64,000 nt of DNA from Arenicola marina (GCA_964019135.1 OZ025248.1:35519670-35583669); one strand, 5' to 3'. Positions 1-14,600 are shown, counted from the first letter of the stretch. Numbers and translations are program-made. Notes: generated by a model not told the origin, from the sequence alone.

Positions 1-1080
1 GAATCTCGCTGATAAAAATACAAATTATATGACTAGCGTGCACTAGTAAATTAGTCAAATTAGCGGTCCTTAATCCATGAAGATTATTTCCGTGTTATGT
101 TTGAACCGTCGTCCCTTAACAAAGATAATAAGAACGATTCAGAGGCGTCAAAAGTAGGTTTTCACCCGTTTCTTCTGCTTTCTCTATGGTTACTAGGCGA
201 CACATGGAATCTCAAAGCTAATCACCCTGTCTCTTAGTTTCAGCACGCGCGCAATAGACATAACCTAGTTCGTTTCGCACAGATAATCGTCCATTGCAGG
301 GTTGGTGTGGGTTTGATACAGACTAAATCGTATATATCACATATATGATAACGTCGGTAACATACAAAATCAGCTGATCATGTGCAACTAATCATAACAC
401 CACATTCCGTAGCTAGGCGCCTAGTCTAATCGAAAGCCAGATTGCCGCTGCAAGATAGAACGTAGCGACCGCTTTGCTGACGATGTTTCAATCCCCACTG
501 ATACGTTTCTGTATTACTTGACGATGCCAATTGAGGAGATACTGCAGAAGCCACCCACTAACGTTCAGATCGTCATCACAATGTGTCCTTGAGACAGAAG
601 TTTCGGCCAAGACAAACAGTGGACTGGGGGCGGGGGTGCGGTCTTTACCCACACGCCCGCCTGATTTAACAGTTTACCGATCTGGACGTTTCATTCCATC
701 GTTGTGTTGAGCACCACATCAGTGGCCAGTCAAAGTAACTATGGATGGCGCCAATATGGATGTTTAGACGTAAACGTTGTAATGGCGAGTTACAATCTGG
801 AGGTGCTGACTTAGGTCATGGCGAAAATAAAGTGTTCGCAATTTCAGACTTATTGACTACATTTCCCATCGGTTCAACGTCTGAGTATAGTCGTCCATGT
901 TGTTTTATAGTCGTTCATGTTGTATTCAACACAGCGGCAGGGTTCGCCAATCTGGCTGCACGGTGTCTTTGAACCGAAAGCACGTGGCCGGGCGATAATC
1001 AGGGCATATAACCTGTTGTCAACGACGTACATCATGACCTGCAAACGGACACATATGTAGTAATATAACACGATTTAAAA
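1..1080. other. No gene recognised (3' flank of gene 1)
   Basis: AT-rich unique sequence. Two overlapping frames of 75 and 65 codons near 750-1070 show no domain or family pattern and are taken as chance. Confidence 0.5.
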
Positions 1081-1090
1081 CACACAATAT

Positions 1091-1345
1091 TGGGTTACAT
1101 AGCGGTGAAATGGGATGCGATTGATAGATTCACTTTGGTAAATCATATTACATTAACATCTAGGTGGACTATGCTCGCGATACCCACAGTATATTTGTTG
1201 GTTTGGTAAAACAAACAATGGGTTGCATAGCTGTGAAATTAAGTTGAGAATCAGAGAATCACAAAGTGGTAAACGAATATTACATTTAAATCTGAATGGA
1301 CTAGATATATTCTCTCTACCCACAATATATCTTGTGTCTTTATGA
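1091..1345. repeat. Diverged direct duplication, 128-bp offset
   Basis: Two copies begin TGGGTTACATAGC and TGGGTTGCATAGC and share GGTAAA, ATTACATT, GGACTA and CCCACA blocks in order. An old two-copy tandem duplication with no coding sense. Confidence 0.6.
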
Positions 1346-1479
1346 AGAAGAAGCATTTAATCCAGTCTTTCGCTATAACACATGTGAACCGGTGTGACTC
1401 ATCGTTACTAGAGGAAGGTCATGGACCACACGTAGCTTATGTATGATATTTCCACATTTGACAACTACTGACGCACGGA

Positions 1480-1776
1480 TTGGGGTGCTCTACTTGCCAT
1501 AGATACGGCTTGTACAATGGTCACGCCGTCAATAACTGTATCATGGGCCTGGTAAATATAACGCGTAAGCTACCCATGCTTTATGAATACCGCCCTGGGG
1601 TGTGTAGGGTCCTACCTCTTAAAGACGAGGACGATGATGATGACGATAGCGATAAGGATAAGGAGTCCCACAACACAGCCGGTGATAATCTGTACTGGAA
1701 GGTAAACAAGGGGCTTCACAAGTTAAAAACCAACGCCATGCATTACCCACCACGGAAGAATAGATGCACCGCTTAA
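1480..1776 (+). other. Unrecognised 98-codon frame with Asp run
   Basis: An open frame with a Cys-containing start (MGCSTCHRYG) and an acidic run of Asp (DEDDDDDDSDKDKE). No family is recognised, no splice or polyA partner is evident, and it runs against gene 1. It may be chance; listed because it is not repeat-derived. Confidence 0.15.
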
Positions 1777-1930
1777 TATCTATGTATGTATAATTGTAGA
1801 TGAGTTGACTTCATTTCAATCTAGGTTCTAATAAGTCAATGGGCACTGAAATGCTATATCGGGATATCAGAGCGATCTCGGCTCGTAACATTGGAGGCCT
1901 GAATTATCATTATGTAAATGGTTGAACGGA

Positions 1931-1999
1931 TTTATTTTCATGGTAAATTAAATTGTCCTGTACATATAAGCCACGGGAATTATGGCTCATCAATTTATT
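1931..1999 (-). terminator. Polyadenylation signals of gene 1
   Basis: Two AATAAA hexamers on the minus strand (read as TTTATT on plus at 1994-1999 and 1931-1936) lie about 78 and 141 bases after the stop codon. Position and spacing suit a short 3' UTR. Cleavage sites cannot be told from sequence. Confidence 0.6.
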
Positions 2000-2076
2000 C
2001 CCAGCCGTCAGTATTTCGGATACAAGAATATATGTGGACACTTTATAGGAGAGAGAATGATGAAATGGCGGTATAC

Positions 2077-2621
2077 CTAAAACCAACCTTCATCAACGCC
2101 ACTCTGGTAGTCACTGTCGATGTCGTTGGTGTCGTAGGGCGCGCCGTCATACTTGTGAGACACGTCGTTGTGCAAGCTATCTTTAGACCCCTCCTTGTCC
2201 TTGACCCCTGACCTTGGGGTGTCATTGCTGAAGATGGGGTCGAGCGGCGCCCGAGGCCAAGGTCGCCACGGGTCGGACTCCGGGGGCCGCTGGGGGTGTC
2301 CCGATGATCCAGGATGATAACCCCCCATGGCGACCGGATTACCGAAACCGGGATCCCCGGGTTTCAGATCCATAAGTCCATCTGGATCCGAGCCTTCCGC
2401 ATGGTTCGGCGGGATCCAGAGAGCGGGATTGGCCCCAGTGTCATCGATCCGGATCAGATTGTCTCGGTCCGCTAAGTCCACTTCGTCGATCTCGGCTTCC
2501 AGGTCGCCGTTTGATCTAGGATCCGGGTACCCCTGATCCAGACTGCGCGCGTTGCCTATGGTCATCGTGTTGGGATCCAGAACCGGTCCGCAGGTCAACG
2601 TCACCTTGCCGAGCTCCGAGC
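2077..2621 (-). CDS. Gene 1 exon 12: terminal acidic tail and stop
   Basis: Starts SELGKVTLTC, the connector strand seen in exons 5 and 9, then about 170 residues rich in Asp, Gly, Pro and Ser (EAEIDEVDLADRDNLIRIDD; DPGFGNPVAMGGYHPGSSG) ending VDEGWF and a stop. No TM segment or GPI signal is visible, so the protein is probably secreted. The third module therefore ends like the first two, with its connector lengthened into a tail. The acceptor CTTCAG gives phase 1, matching exon 11. Confidence 0.88.
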
Positions 2622-5600
2622 CTGAAGGTCACAAAAGGCACGGAATGTACATTGGTAATGTACACGGATGCATTGGTTTGTTTTTAACCGCAATTGTATT
2701 GATGTAAAGTCATTCTGTGCATGTATGATATCATATACATGTCACCAATAACGATAAAAGTAATAATGACAATTGTAAATAAGTCTGTGGTTTATCCACT
2801 GAATAAATAATACGTTAGTACACCCATGCATTGATTGGAGATCTATGCGGTTTGCAATGAATGTTGATTGTATTTCAAAGTAGCACAATAATAATTGCAA
2901 TAATAATAATGTTAAATGAATTAACCATGTATATCACAATGAATACACCTAAACAAACAAAACAAAATTACGTCGGGCTGATGACCTCGGCCAATGTCGA
3001 CGTACCATTAAACTCCAGCCAGAACCCGCGCGTCTCGTGCGCGGCGTCGGAGTGGAACTCTAGCGTCACTTCCGGTTTATTTATTTCTAGTGTCTCTGGC
3101 AGTCGCTGGGGGGCGATGTAACCGCACTTCTTGCCCCACCCCGTGATGCGCAGGAAGTCTGACTCGCACACCCCGCCCTTGGTGTGGTTCACGTGGAAGT
3201 CCAGCAGCTGCAGCAGGATGCTGGAGTCACTGGTCTTCAGGCGACACGCGCAGTGCTGGCCCGGGGTGTAGTTCGCATCCGGGTAGTTGGGGGTGCGCAG
3301 GTAGCCGTGCGTGGTGGTCAGGGCCAGGCCGGCACAGATGTCATGGATCTCCATCTCTGTGGGGAGTAAGGATGGTTGGTTATTCAGGACGCATTAACCA
3401 CTTTTGGTCATATCGCGTCAATGGGAGAAGGAAGGGAGAGTGGAGCCATGTCCCGCCGGTAACCCCCTACTCTTTGAGAAGAAGGACATGGGATATTTAG
3501 CCTGCGACCATACAGATATGGCCACCGCGGCGCTCGAATCACCGATCCACGTGCCGTTAGGCTCTCAGCTGGCCAGAGCACTCAAGGCGAGCGTTCTAAC
3601 CCACTGAGCTATCGGGCCGGCCCCTGTGTAACGCAAGGAAGGGAAGCGCGGTCAGCGTATTGCAGGAGCCGCATGGCATGTTTACAGTTAGGTGAACTGT
3701 AAACTGATTTGACCAGTGGCTCTCGTATCTATGGTGCCAATACATACAAATTAGATACACACCCACTACATACTGTATATCCATCCAAATTCGCTCTTCA
3801 AAGGCCCAAATACGTATCGAAGGCTGGATCGTTTCTACATATACACACACATACATTCCGGCCACAGAAGAATGTTTGACTGGATGGACTGGGGGTCAAG
3901 GGGGAAATTAATCGAGGAATAATCCAATGGAAGCCCACAATCGTTGTGTAAAACTTAATGGTCAGTTTTTGGGTGAACTAAATTTACTTATTAAATAATA
4001 CATATTAAAGCAATTTGGGTGGCTGCGTAAAATGTATGGCTCAAGTAACGCAAATTTAATTAACGAAATCTGAACAAAATTCCGGCATCAACTGATCAAA
4101 AATCAAACTGATCAAAGCTATAATAATTAAGTGGCGTAGATGCAGGTTCCGGTTTAATTGTCAGTGGATCTTAAGGTTACGTACTGGGGACGCATGTGTA
4201 GTTAATCTGCATGTAGTTGGCGTAGTGGCGACAGTTCATCAGGAAGGGGTTGCTGACGTGCACCGTGCACTGGTAACGCCCCATACAGTTCTCCGTCATG
4301 TCTGTCAGCTGGAGACAGTGACCCTCGCCACTGTCGTAGCGACATGTCGTGTTGTCGGGCGGGGCGCCGTAGAAGGCCTGCTGCACCCTCACCAGCTGAC
4401 CCCGGGGGCAGCGCAGCTGTAGGGTCGGCACCCCTTTCACGTGGAAACACTGGCTCCCGAACTTCTGCGGCAGCGCCAGGGAACCAGCTGCAACGGAGGT
4501 TGATAACGATGACATTGTTTTAGCAATCCAAGTCGGAGAAGGTAATTAAAATTACAAGAATCGGGAATCATACGACTATATATATACTATCACAGCAATT
4601 GTTAAATAATCGTAAATACGTCGATAAAGCCAGGGGGGGGGGGGTCCTTTTTGAGCAAGGATGCCCTTTTTTCAATGGAAGACGCAGGCCATCTTGATGG
4701 GGACCACGCCATTTTGTATAGGACCCTTCTTCCCAAGCTAAGTTACGTGTACGCCCTCCTATTTCGGTGCCTACACAAGGCGAATACCCCTATTCACGCT
4801 GCAATGCTTTTTTATCTTAAATTAATGAATTGGTGGCTGGTAATAGATAGGCTTATTTATATTTCTTGTTTAGCCCCCCGCCCCCCTCCCGGCTTACCGT
4901 TCCCCAGGGTTTACCCACCTTGTTGCGGACTGACGACTGTCCATAGAGCAGACAACACAAGGAGCCGTGACAGTACCCCTCGCGGGAGGTACGCAGAAAC
5001 CTCTGACGTCATCCTGATCAGATCCAGCGCAGCCTGACCTGGTCGGACCTGACCAATACGTCGGACTCCCCTCTGACTGGTGTCGTCAACCGGTGATCTT
5101 TGCTGTGGGGCATCCTGCTACGGATACTCCAATGAAGGCAGCCGCAGGGCTATGGCATGCCAGCTTCATGTGTCAGAGACTGGAATTCGAAGGCTTGATT
5201 AGCCAGAAGCTTCGATTCGAAGGCTTGATGTGTCAGAGGCTGAGAGTAGCAGGCTTGATGTGTCAGAGGCTGAGAGTAGCAGGCTTGATGGGTCAGAGGC
5301 TGTGGTTCGAAGACTTGATGTGTCAGAGGCTGGGGTTCGAAGGCTTGATGTGTCAGAGGCTTCTACTTCACATGATGGTGACGCACCAGCGTCTGAAGTC
5401 AATATCCCAGAGGTACAGGTTCAGAATCAAAAGATCTTGATGTATTAGAGGATGAAGCTCGTTTCGATTGGGGGCGCTGTATTCTGGTATTAGAGGCGGA
5501 CACTTCGCGTGGCAACCTTAGCGATAAAATGTTCATTTCCGCGGCGATTCTGAAGCGCTGTTTGTCGTTTTGGCTGGATGCAGGCAGAAGGAAATAGAGA

Positions 5601-8600
5601 CGCTAAAGCAAGACAACCTTTGGCGGGGCGTGAGCACGCTGGGTCCGACAGTGTCACACGCACCGGAAGATTGCTATCGGTCGGGCAGGTGCGCCATCTG
5701 GTGGCTAGCTAGTGGGCGGGAGACATGGAGGGGGTGGGGGGGGGGAGTCATCGGGGTGGGGGGGGATTCATCGTGGTGGGGGGATGGCCAGGACATGAAC
5801 TGAGAGGTAATATGTTTGGAGGATGGCTTGGTTTGGGTGCGAGTAGGGCATGTGTACCCATGGACACCGTCCCCCGGCCACCCCCCCCTCCCCCCAGCCT
5901 GTCACACGCCGGTATGTCACGTTGTCTGGGTCCCACCCCTGGGTACGTGGTGGTCATAACAACCTGTGGCATGTTGCGGCCACCCCGGCCAGTGGTAAGA
6001 GACCCTGTCCACCAAGCCTGGTGTACAACCAGGCCTGCCGACTGACAGACTACCACCCCAATACATACGAAAACATCAACCCCACCCAGGCTCGGGGTAA
6101 AATTGGGACCAAGCAGCGAATTCCTGCCATAACTAAAATTATGTACTCGCTGTTTCCGCACGGCTGGGTTTAGAAGGTAACTGATGGGATAATGACAACC
6201 GATATGACAAGCAGGGTCTGGTTACATACATTAGTTCAAGGTTAGAACAAGGCTGGGAATGTCAAGGGGGTAGTGTGGTGGCGGTGGGTGGCAGTATATA
6301 GGTTGATGTGTGTGAACCACGTGGCGGGCCAGGAAGGGTGACCAAACAGGGATCGTTTTCATGATGTATGCATATGTACATTTCTTATGTTCCGTGCGAA
6401 GCCCAAAAAAAAAGTGGAGCAATTAGTCAGTGAGCAGATGTTGAGTAATTGCGCAGGTCCGCACGACTCAAGCAAACATTCCCACAATTCCGTGGGTCAC
6501 CCCTGCCGCTACGTGGCGCCACCAGTCGATGGTGCTTTCAATCATTTCAGAGCGAGGCTCGTGTTAAATCATCGATTATCAATTAAAGGTAAGCGCGTTC
6601 ACGAGTGAGTGTCGTCAACGTGGTTGCCATAGCAAAGCACGCGCCACGGCGAGCGGTTCCACTCGCCGCCTGTGACGACAAGAGAGGGTTGTCAATTTCA
6701 CTTTTTAGACAGTGTGAGTGAACGATGTGAAACTCGCTTTCGAAACACGCGGAGGGGTGGGGGCGGGGGGAAGGTCGGAGGGGGGGGGGGGTCAGTGATC
6801 CCGCCAGGGTGATCCAGGATTCGACAAATGGGTTCATTTCCGAAACTAAGGATCTCTATAGGTGGGGGGGGGGGAGATGGGGGGGTGGGGAGTCGTGTTC
6901 CCAGATCACGAAGAATAAATAGCTTTATCATGATGAATTAAAACGGATAAATTCCAGCATACATAGGAAGGGCGGATGCATGATATAAATCAGCGATTGT
7001 CCGATTCACGGTTATTTAATATTAAAATTTCCAGTTCACGATTAATGAAAATCCTTGATCACGACGTCAGGCTATAATACCCCATTCCCAGTTCACGAAC
7101 AATTATTTGCCTCATTTCCCGGTGAAATGAAAACCCCATTCCCGAGGAGCGGAAATACCCTTTGACCCCGCTCCCCTTCTATATGCAGCCCAGACATCGG
7201 AAAAATTGGGTAGAACCACGTTTTGATATGGGGCGAATGGGGAAGATCCACGCTCTGCAGATATGGGACGAATGGGGTAGATCGACGCTTTGACATGGGG
7301 CGAATGGGAAAGATCCACGCTTTGATATGGGGCGAATGGGGTAGATCTACGCTCTGATATGGGGCGAATGGGGTAGATCCATGCTCTGATATGGGGCGAA
7401 TGGGTAGATCCACGCGTTGATATGGGGCGAATGGGGTAGATCGACGCTTTGATATGGGGCGAATGGGGTAGATCGACGCTTTGATATGGGGGGAATGGGG
7501 TAGATCCACGCTCTGATATGGGGCGAATGGGGTAGATCGACGCTTTGATATGGGGGGAATGGGGTAGATCCACGCTCTGATTTGGGGCGAATGGGGTAGA
7601 TCCACGCTCTGATATGGGGCGAATGGGGAAGATCCACGCTCTGCAGATATGGGACGAATGGGGAAGATCCACGTGTTGATATGGGGCGAATGGGAAAGAT
7701 CCACGCTTTGATATGGGGCAAATGGGGTAGATCTACGCTCTGATATGGGGCGAATGGGGTAGATCCACGCTCTGATATGGGGCGAATGGGTAGATCCACG
7801 CGTTGATATGGGGCAAATGGGGTAGATCGACGCTTTGATATGGGGGGAATGGGGTAGATCGACGCTTTGATATAGGGCGAATGGGAAAGATCTACGCTCT
7901 GCAGATATGGGACGAGACGGGTAGATCGACGCTTTGATATAGGAGGAATGGGGTAGATCGACGCTTTGATATGGGGCGAATGGTTTAGATTTACGCTTTG
8001 ATATGGGGCGAATTGGGTAGATCCACGCCTTTATACGCGACGAATGGGGTAGATTTACGCGTTGATATGGGGCAAATGGGGAAGATCCACGTGTTGATAT
8101 CGGGCGAATGGAGTAGATCCACGCTCTGATATGGGGCGAATGGGTAGATCCACGCTTTGATTTGGGGCGAATGGGGTAGATCTACGCTCTGATATGGGGC
8201 GAATGGGGTAGATCCACGCTCTGATATGGGATGAATCGGGGTAGATCCACGCTCTGATATGGGATGAATCGGGGTAGATCCACGCTCTGATATGGGACGA
8301 ATGGGATAGATCCCCGCCTTCATATGTGATTAAAGCGGGTGACCAACCTAATTTAATCGTGATCTGCACCGAAAGTTTATATCTTTAAATTCAATTGGCG
8401 GGTGTTAACGCTTCGTTTGGGCCGACTAGTAAGGAGAAAAATATTAAAGCAACCCGCCCCTAGCAATGTCAAGCCGAGCGCCATTTTGCCGGGAGCAGTG
8501 ACGCGTATTGTGACTATTCATGTGGCACCGCCTTACGTTATCACTCGCAGAGAGAGAGATCAGGACCGCGATTTACAGATGAACAGCGGCAGTTCCAAGC

Positions 8601-11600
8601 CGCGCCGTAGCGCAAGATCTTAGTGTTTCATAGAAAAGTACCGTCCAAAGAAATTGACGATTGACTCCGCAACAATGCCATGATTGGGGTTAGAATCGGA
8701 GCTCTTTAGATTAGCGATGATCATGCGCTCTTTTTTTGCTCACACAATAGGCGCAATTTCCGGTTTGAATAAATTAAGAGTATCGCCTCCTGATTGGTCA
8801 AGCGCGGACACACCTCCAAAAAGGGCTGCCTCCTGGGTAGGCGGCGAAATCGAGCCCGGCGGTCACTTCTACATTTTATTGTGAGCTATAGATAGGACGA
8901 AAAATTCAGTCATTCGGAGGATAGACAATTGGGTCTTATATGAATCGGTAAAGCATCGTTAGAGGCCAGGCTGGCGGTTCCCTTTAATGGAGTAGATCCA
9001 CGCTTTGATATGGAGCGAATGGGGAAGATCCGCGCTCTGCAGATATGGGACGAATGGGGTAGATCGACGCTTTGACATGGGGCGAATGGGAAAGATCCAC
9101 GCTTTGATATGGGGCGAATGGGGTAGATCGACGCTTTGACATGGGGCGAATGGGAAAGATCCACGCTTTGATATGGGGCGAATGGGGTAGATCTACGCTC
9201 TGATATGGGGCAAATGGGGTAGATCCATGCTCTGATATGGGGCGAATGGGTAGATCCACGCGTTGATATGGGGCGAATGGGGTAGATCGACGCTTTGATA
9301 TGGGGCGAATGGGGTAGATCGACGCTTTGATATGGGGCGAATGGGGTAGATCCACGCTCTGATATGGGGCGAATGGGGTAGATCTACGCTTTGATATGGG
9401 GGGAATGGGGTAGATCCACGCTCTGATTTGGGGCGAATGGGGTAGATCCACGCTCTGATATGGGGCGAATGGGGAAGATCCACGCTCTGCAGATATGGGA
9501 CGAATGGGGAAGATCCACGTGTTGATATGGGGCGAATGGGAAAGATCCACGCTTTGATATGGGGCAAATGGGGTAGATCTACGCTCTGATATGGGGCGAA
9601 TGGGGTAGATCCACGCTCTGATATGGGGCGAATGGGTAGATCCACGCGTTGATATGGGGCGAATGGGGTAGATCGACGCTTTGATATGGGGGGAATGGGG
9701 TAGATCGACGCTTTGATATAGGGCGAATGGGAAAGATCCACGCTCTGCAGATATGGGACGAATCGGGTAGATCGACGCTTTGATATAGGGGGAATGGGGT
9801 AGATCGACGCTTTGATATGGGGCGAATGGTTTAGATTTACGCTTTGATATGGGGCGAATTAGGTAGATCCACGCCTTTATACGCGACGAATGGGGTAGAT
9901 TTACGCGTTGATATGGGGCAAATGGGGAAGATCCACGTGTTGATATGGGGCGAATGGAGTAGATCCACGCTCTGATATGGGGCGAATGGGTAGATCCACG
10001 CTTTGATATGGGGCGAATGGGGTAGATCTACGCTCTGATATGGGGCGAATGGGGTAGATCCACGCTCTGATATGGGGCGAATGGGCAGATCCACGCTTTG
10101 ATATGGGACGAATGGGGTAGATCCACGCTCTGATATGGGATGAATCGGGGTAGATCCACGCTCTGATATGGGATGAATCGGGGTAGATCCACGCTCTGAT
10201 ATGGGACAAATGGGATAGATCCCCGCCTTCATATGTGATTAAAGCGGGTGACCAACCTAATTTAATCGTGATCTGCACCGAAAGTTTACATCTTTAAATT
10301 CAATTGGCGGGTGTTAACGCTTCGTTTGGGCCGACTAGTAAGGAGAAAAATATTAAGGCAACCCGCCCCTAGCAATGTCAAGCCGAGCGCCATTTTGCCG
10401 GGAGCAGTGACGCGTATTGTGACTATTCATGTGGCACCGCCTTATGTTATCACTCGCAGAGAGAGAGATCAGGGCCGCGATTTACAGATGAACAGCGGCA
10501 GTTCCAAGCCGCGCAGTAGCACAAGATCTTAGTGTTTCATAGAAAAGTACCGTCCAAAGAAATTGACAATTGACTCCGCAACAATGCCATGATTGGGGTT
10601 AGAATCGGAGCTCTTTAGATTAGCGATGATCATGCGCTCTTGTTTTGCTCACACAATAGACGCAATTTCCGGTTTGAATAAATTAAGAGTATCGCCTCCT
10701 GATTGGTCAAGCGCGGACACACCTCCAAAAAGGGCTGCCTCCTGGGTAGGCGGCGAAATCGAGCCCGGCGGTCACTTCTACATTTTATTGTGAGCTATAG
10801 ATAGGACGAAAAATTCAGTCATTCGGAGGATAGACAATTGGGTCTTATATGAATCGGTAAAGCAGCGTTAGAGGCCAGGCTGGCGGTTCCCTTTAATGGA
10901 GTAGATCCACGCTTTGATATGGAGCGAATGGGGAAGATCCACTCGTTGATATGGGGCGAATGGTTTAGATTCACGCTTTGATATAGGGAGAATGGGGTAG
11001 ATCCACGCCTTTATAGGGGCCTAATGGGGTAGATTCACGCGTTGATATGGGGCGAATGGGGTAGATTCACGCTTTGACATGAGACGAATGGGGTAGATCC
11101 ACGCTCTAATATGGGATGAATCGGGGTAGATCCACGCTTTGATATGGGGCGAATGGGGTAGATCCACGCTATGAAATGGGACGAATGGGGTAGATCCACG
11201 CCTTCATATGGGACGAATGGTTTAGACCCACGCCTTGATATGGGGCGAATGGGGTAGATCTACGCGTTGATATGGGGCGAATGGGGTAGATCTACGCTTT
11301 GATATGGGGCGAATGGGGTAGATCCACGCTCTGATATGGGGCGAATGGGTAGATCCACGCTCTGATATGAGGCAAATGGGGTAGATCCTCGCTCTGATAT
11401 GGGGCGAATGGGTAGATCCACGCTTTGATATGGGACGAATGGGGTAGATCCACGCTCTGATATGGGATGAATCGGGGTAGATCCATGCTCTGATATGGGA
11501 TGAATCGGGGTAGATCCACGCGTTGATATGAGACGAATGGGGTAGATCTATGCCTTCATATGTGTATTAATGGAGTAGATCCACGCTTTGATATGGTGCG

Positions 11601-14600
11601 AATGGGGAAGATCCACTCTTTGATATGGGGCGAATGTTTTAGATTCACGCTTTGATATAGGGCGAATGGGGTAGATCCACGCCTGTATATTGGACGACTG
11701 GGGTATATTCAAGGGTTGATATGGGGCGAATTGGGTAGATTCACGCTTTGATATGTGACGAATGGGGTAGATCCACGCTTTGATATGGTGCGAATGGGGA
11801 AGATCCACTCTTTGATATGGGGCGAATGGTTTAGATTCACGCTTTGATATGGGGCGAATAGGGTAGATCCACGCTCTGAAATGGGACGAATGGGGTAGAT
11901 CCACGCCTTCATATGGGACAAATGGTTTAGACCCATGCCTTGATATGGGGCGAATGGGGTAGATCTACACGTGGATATGGGGCGATTTGGGTAGATCTAC
12001 GCTCTGATATGGGGCGAATGGAGTAGATCCACGCTCTGATATGGGATGAATCGGGGTAGATCCACGCTCTGATATGGGACGAATGGGGTAGATCTACGCC
12101 TTCATAGGTGATTAATGGAATAGATCAACGCTTTGATATGGAGCGAATGGGGAAGATCCACTCTTTGATATGGGGCGAATGGTTTAGATTCACGCTTTGA
12201 TATAGGGCGAATGGGGCAGGTCCACGCCTTTATATGGGACGAATGGGGTAGATTCACGCGTTGATATGGGGCGAATGGGGTAGATTCACGCTTTGATATG
12301 TGACGAATGGGGTAGATCCACGCTCTAATATAGGATGAATCGGGGTAGGTCCACGCTTTGATATGGGGCGAATGGGGTAGATCCACGCCTTCATATGGGA
12401 CGAATGGTTTAGACCCACGCCTTGATATGGGGCGAATGGGGTAGATCTACGCGTTGATATGGGGCGAATGGGGTAGATCCACGCTCTGATATGGGGCGAA
12501 TGGGTAGATCCACGCCTTCATGTAGGACGATTGGGGTAGATTCACGCTTTGATATGGGGCGAATGGGGAAGATCCACGCTCTGCAGATATGGGACGAGGT
12601 GAATGTGGTGAAACCGAGGTTTGCTCAAATGTTTATGCAAGCACTTCTCTATATATGCCTGGATTTTCCACTGGCGGATTGAGGATATGGGTGGGGTGTG
12701 TGCAGGGGGGTCCAGATTTCGAACGTTGGTGGGATCTTGTGAAATGTGTGAAGCTCCCCACGTTTTGTTCCTGAGAACGCCACCTCCCCCCTTCCCTTAT
12801 TTTTAGACTCTTGAAAGAGATTCCTTATAATTCATAAGAAACTTGAAAGAAATCCTAAAGAAGTTAGACACAAATCTATAGTAACATGCCTAAGATATTC
12901 CTTTAGATTTCGTTAAATCAAATCCCTGAGTAAATTCCTAAGAATGATTAGTACAATTGCTTGGACAAATTATGAATAAAGCCCCCCGATATATGATCCT
13001 TTAGACATCCGACCTATCTAATATCTTTTACATTTTAGCGACTGTCCCTAAGACACCTATTAGATGTGCAACCATCGTACGTTAAGCGAATTTATGTATG
13101 GGCAATGTTCTTCAAACTAATGTTTTAAAATATACAAAATAGATGTATTGATTACTGACTGCAATGTAGGCTTACCAAATAGTTTAATTTAAGCTCACCA
13201 AGTAGTGTAATGTATGCTCAACAAGTTGTGTTATCTATGTTAACAAAATAGTGTAATATAGGCTTCCAGAATGGTGTAATGTAGGCTTCCAAAATGGTGT
13301 AATGTAGGCTTACCATATATTGTAATGTAGGCTTACCAAATAGTGTAGTGTAAGCGCACCAAATAGTGTATGTAGGTTTAACAAATAGGGCCATGTAGGC
13401 TAACCAAACAATATAATATAGGCTTAGCAAATAGTGTAATGTAATGTAAGCTTACTACTTAGTGCACTGTAGCCTGACAAAATAGTATAAAGGAAGCTTA
13501 CTACATAGTGCACTATAGCCTGACCAAATAGTGCAATTTTGGCTTACCAAGTAGTGTAATGTAGGTTTTTGCAAAAATGTAGTGTAAACTTTTCAAATCG
13601 TGTAGTGTAAGTTACCGAAACAGTGCAATGAAGGATTACCAAATAGTGTAATGAAGACTTTAGCAACCAGTATCAATGTAGGCTTAAAAGAGAGTACAAT
13701 ATAGACTAGGCGAATAGTGTAATGTAAGCTAGCAAAATAGTCTACTGAATGGTTGCCAAATAATGTAATGTTGGCTTGCCAAAATGTGTAATGTAGGCTT
13801 ACAAAACATTGTAATAGAGGTTTGCAAAATAGTGTACTATAGACTAAGCAAACAGTGTAATGAAGGCTTACAAAATAATGTGATATAGGTTTGCAAAATA
13901 GTGTACTAAAGGCTTAGCAAACAGTGTAATGAAGGATTACCAAATAGTGTAATGCAGTCTTACCTAATTGTGTAATCTAGGCTTACAAAAAAGTGCAATG
14001 GCTCAGGCTTCAAATCAAATCAAATAGTATAATGTAGGTTTAGAAGAAATAGTATGACGTAGGCCAACCAAATAGTGCAATGTATGCTTACCAAATAGTG
14101 TAATGTAGGCTGGTCAAATAGTTTACTGTACGCTAGTGAAATAGTCTACTGAATGATTCCCTAGAAGTGTAATATAGGCTTTCCAAAAAGTGTAATGTAG
14201 GCTTATAAAATAGTGTGATGAAAGTTTGCCAAATAGCGTAATGTAGTCTTACCACATTGTGTAATCTAGGCCTACGGAACAGTAGAATGTAGGTTTCCCA
14301 AACAGTGCAATGTTGGCTTAGCAAGAGTGTAATGCAGGCTTACAAAATTGTGTAATATGGTCTTCCTAAAGAAACCCCTGTGTCTGAAGGGCAAAGAAAA
14401 AGTCAAGCACATGATTACATAGTAAACTTTATTTACATCTAAAAGGGTTTTCTCCTCATTAGGTTTGGCGCTGGCACTTTCACTGTCGATGACAGCGGTG
14501 GATAAGATCGGCTGTCTAATCGGCTTTGCGACCGTTGTCAGTCCAACACTTTACAATCACTGAAGGTCAAGGCCGGACCAGGAAATCGTTGCTATGAGAA

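Noticed and set aside
2327-2536. Plus-strand frame over gene 1 exon 12 and similar frames opposite other exons
   Set aside because: Antisense shadows of GC-rich coding exons.
3529-3611. True tRNA gene
   Set aside because: A- and B-box-like words exist, but acceptor stem pairing is poor and a SINE-like body follows, so it is a tRNA-derived SINE.
7093-12386. Minus-strand frames of 75-203 codons resembling a Pro/Ile/Ser repeat protein
   Set aside because: They are the 32-bp minisatellite read through; all three minus frames encode the same 32-residue cycle, which no real gene would do.
12670-12800. Second MITE with GGCGGATTGAGG end
   Set aside because: Only one terminus is visible and no target duplication could be found.
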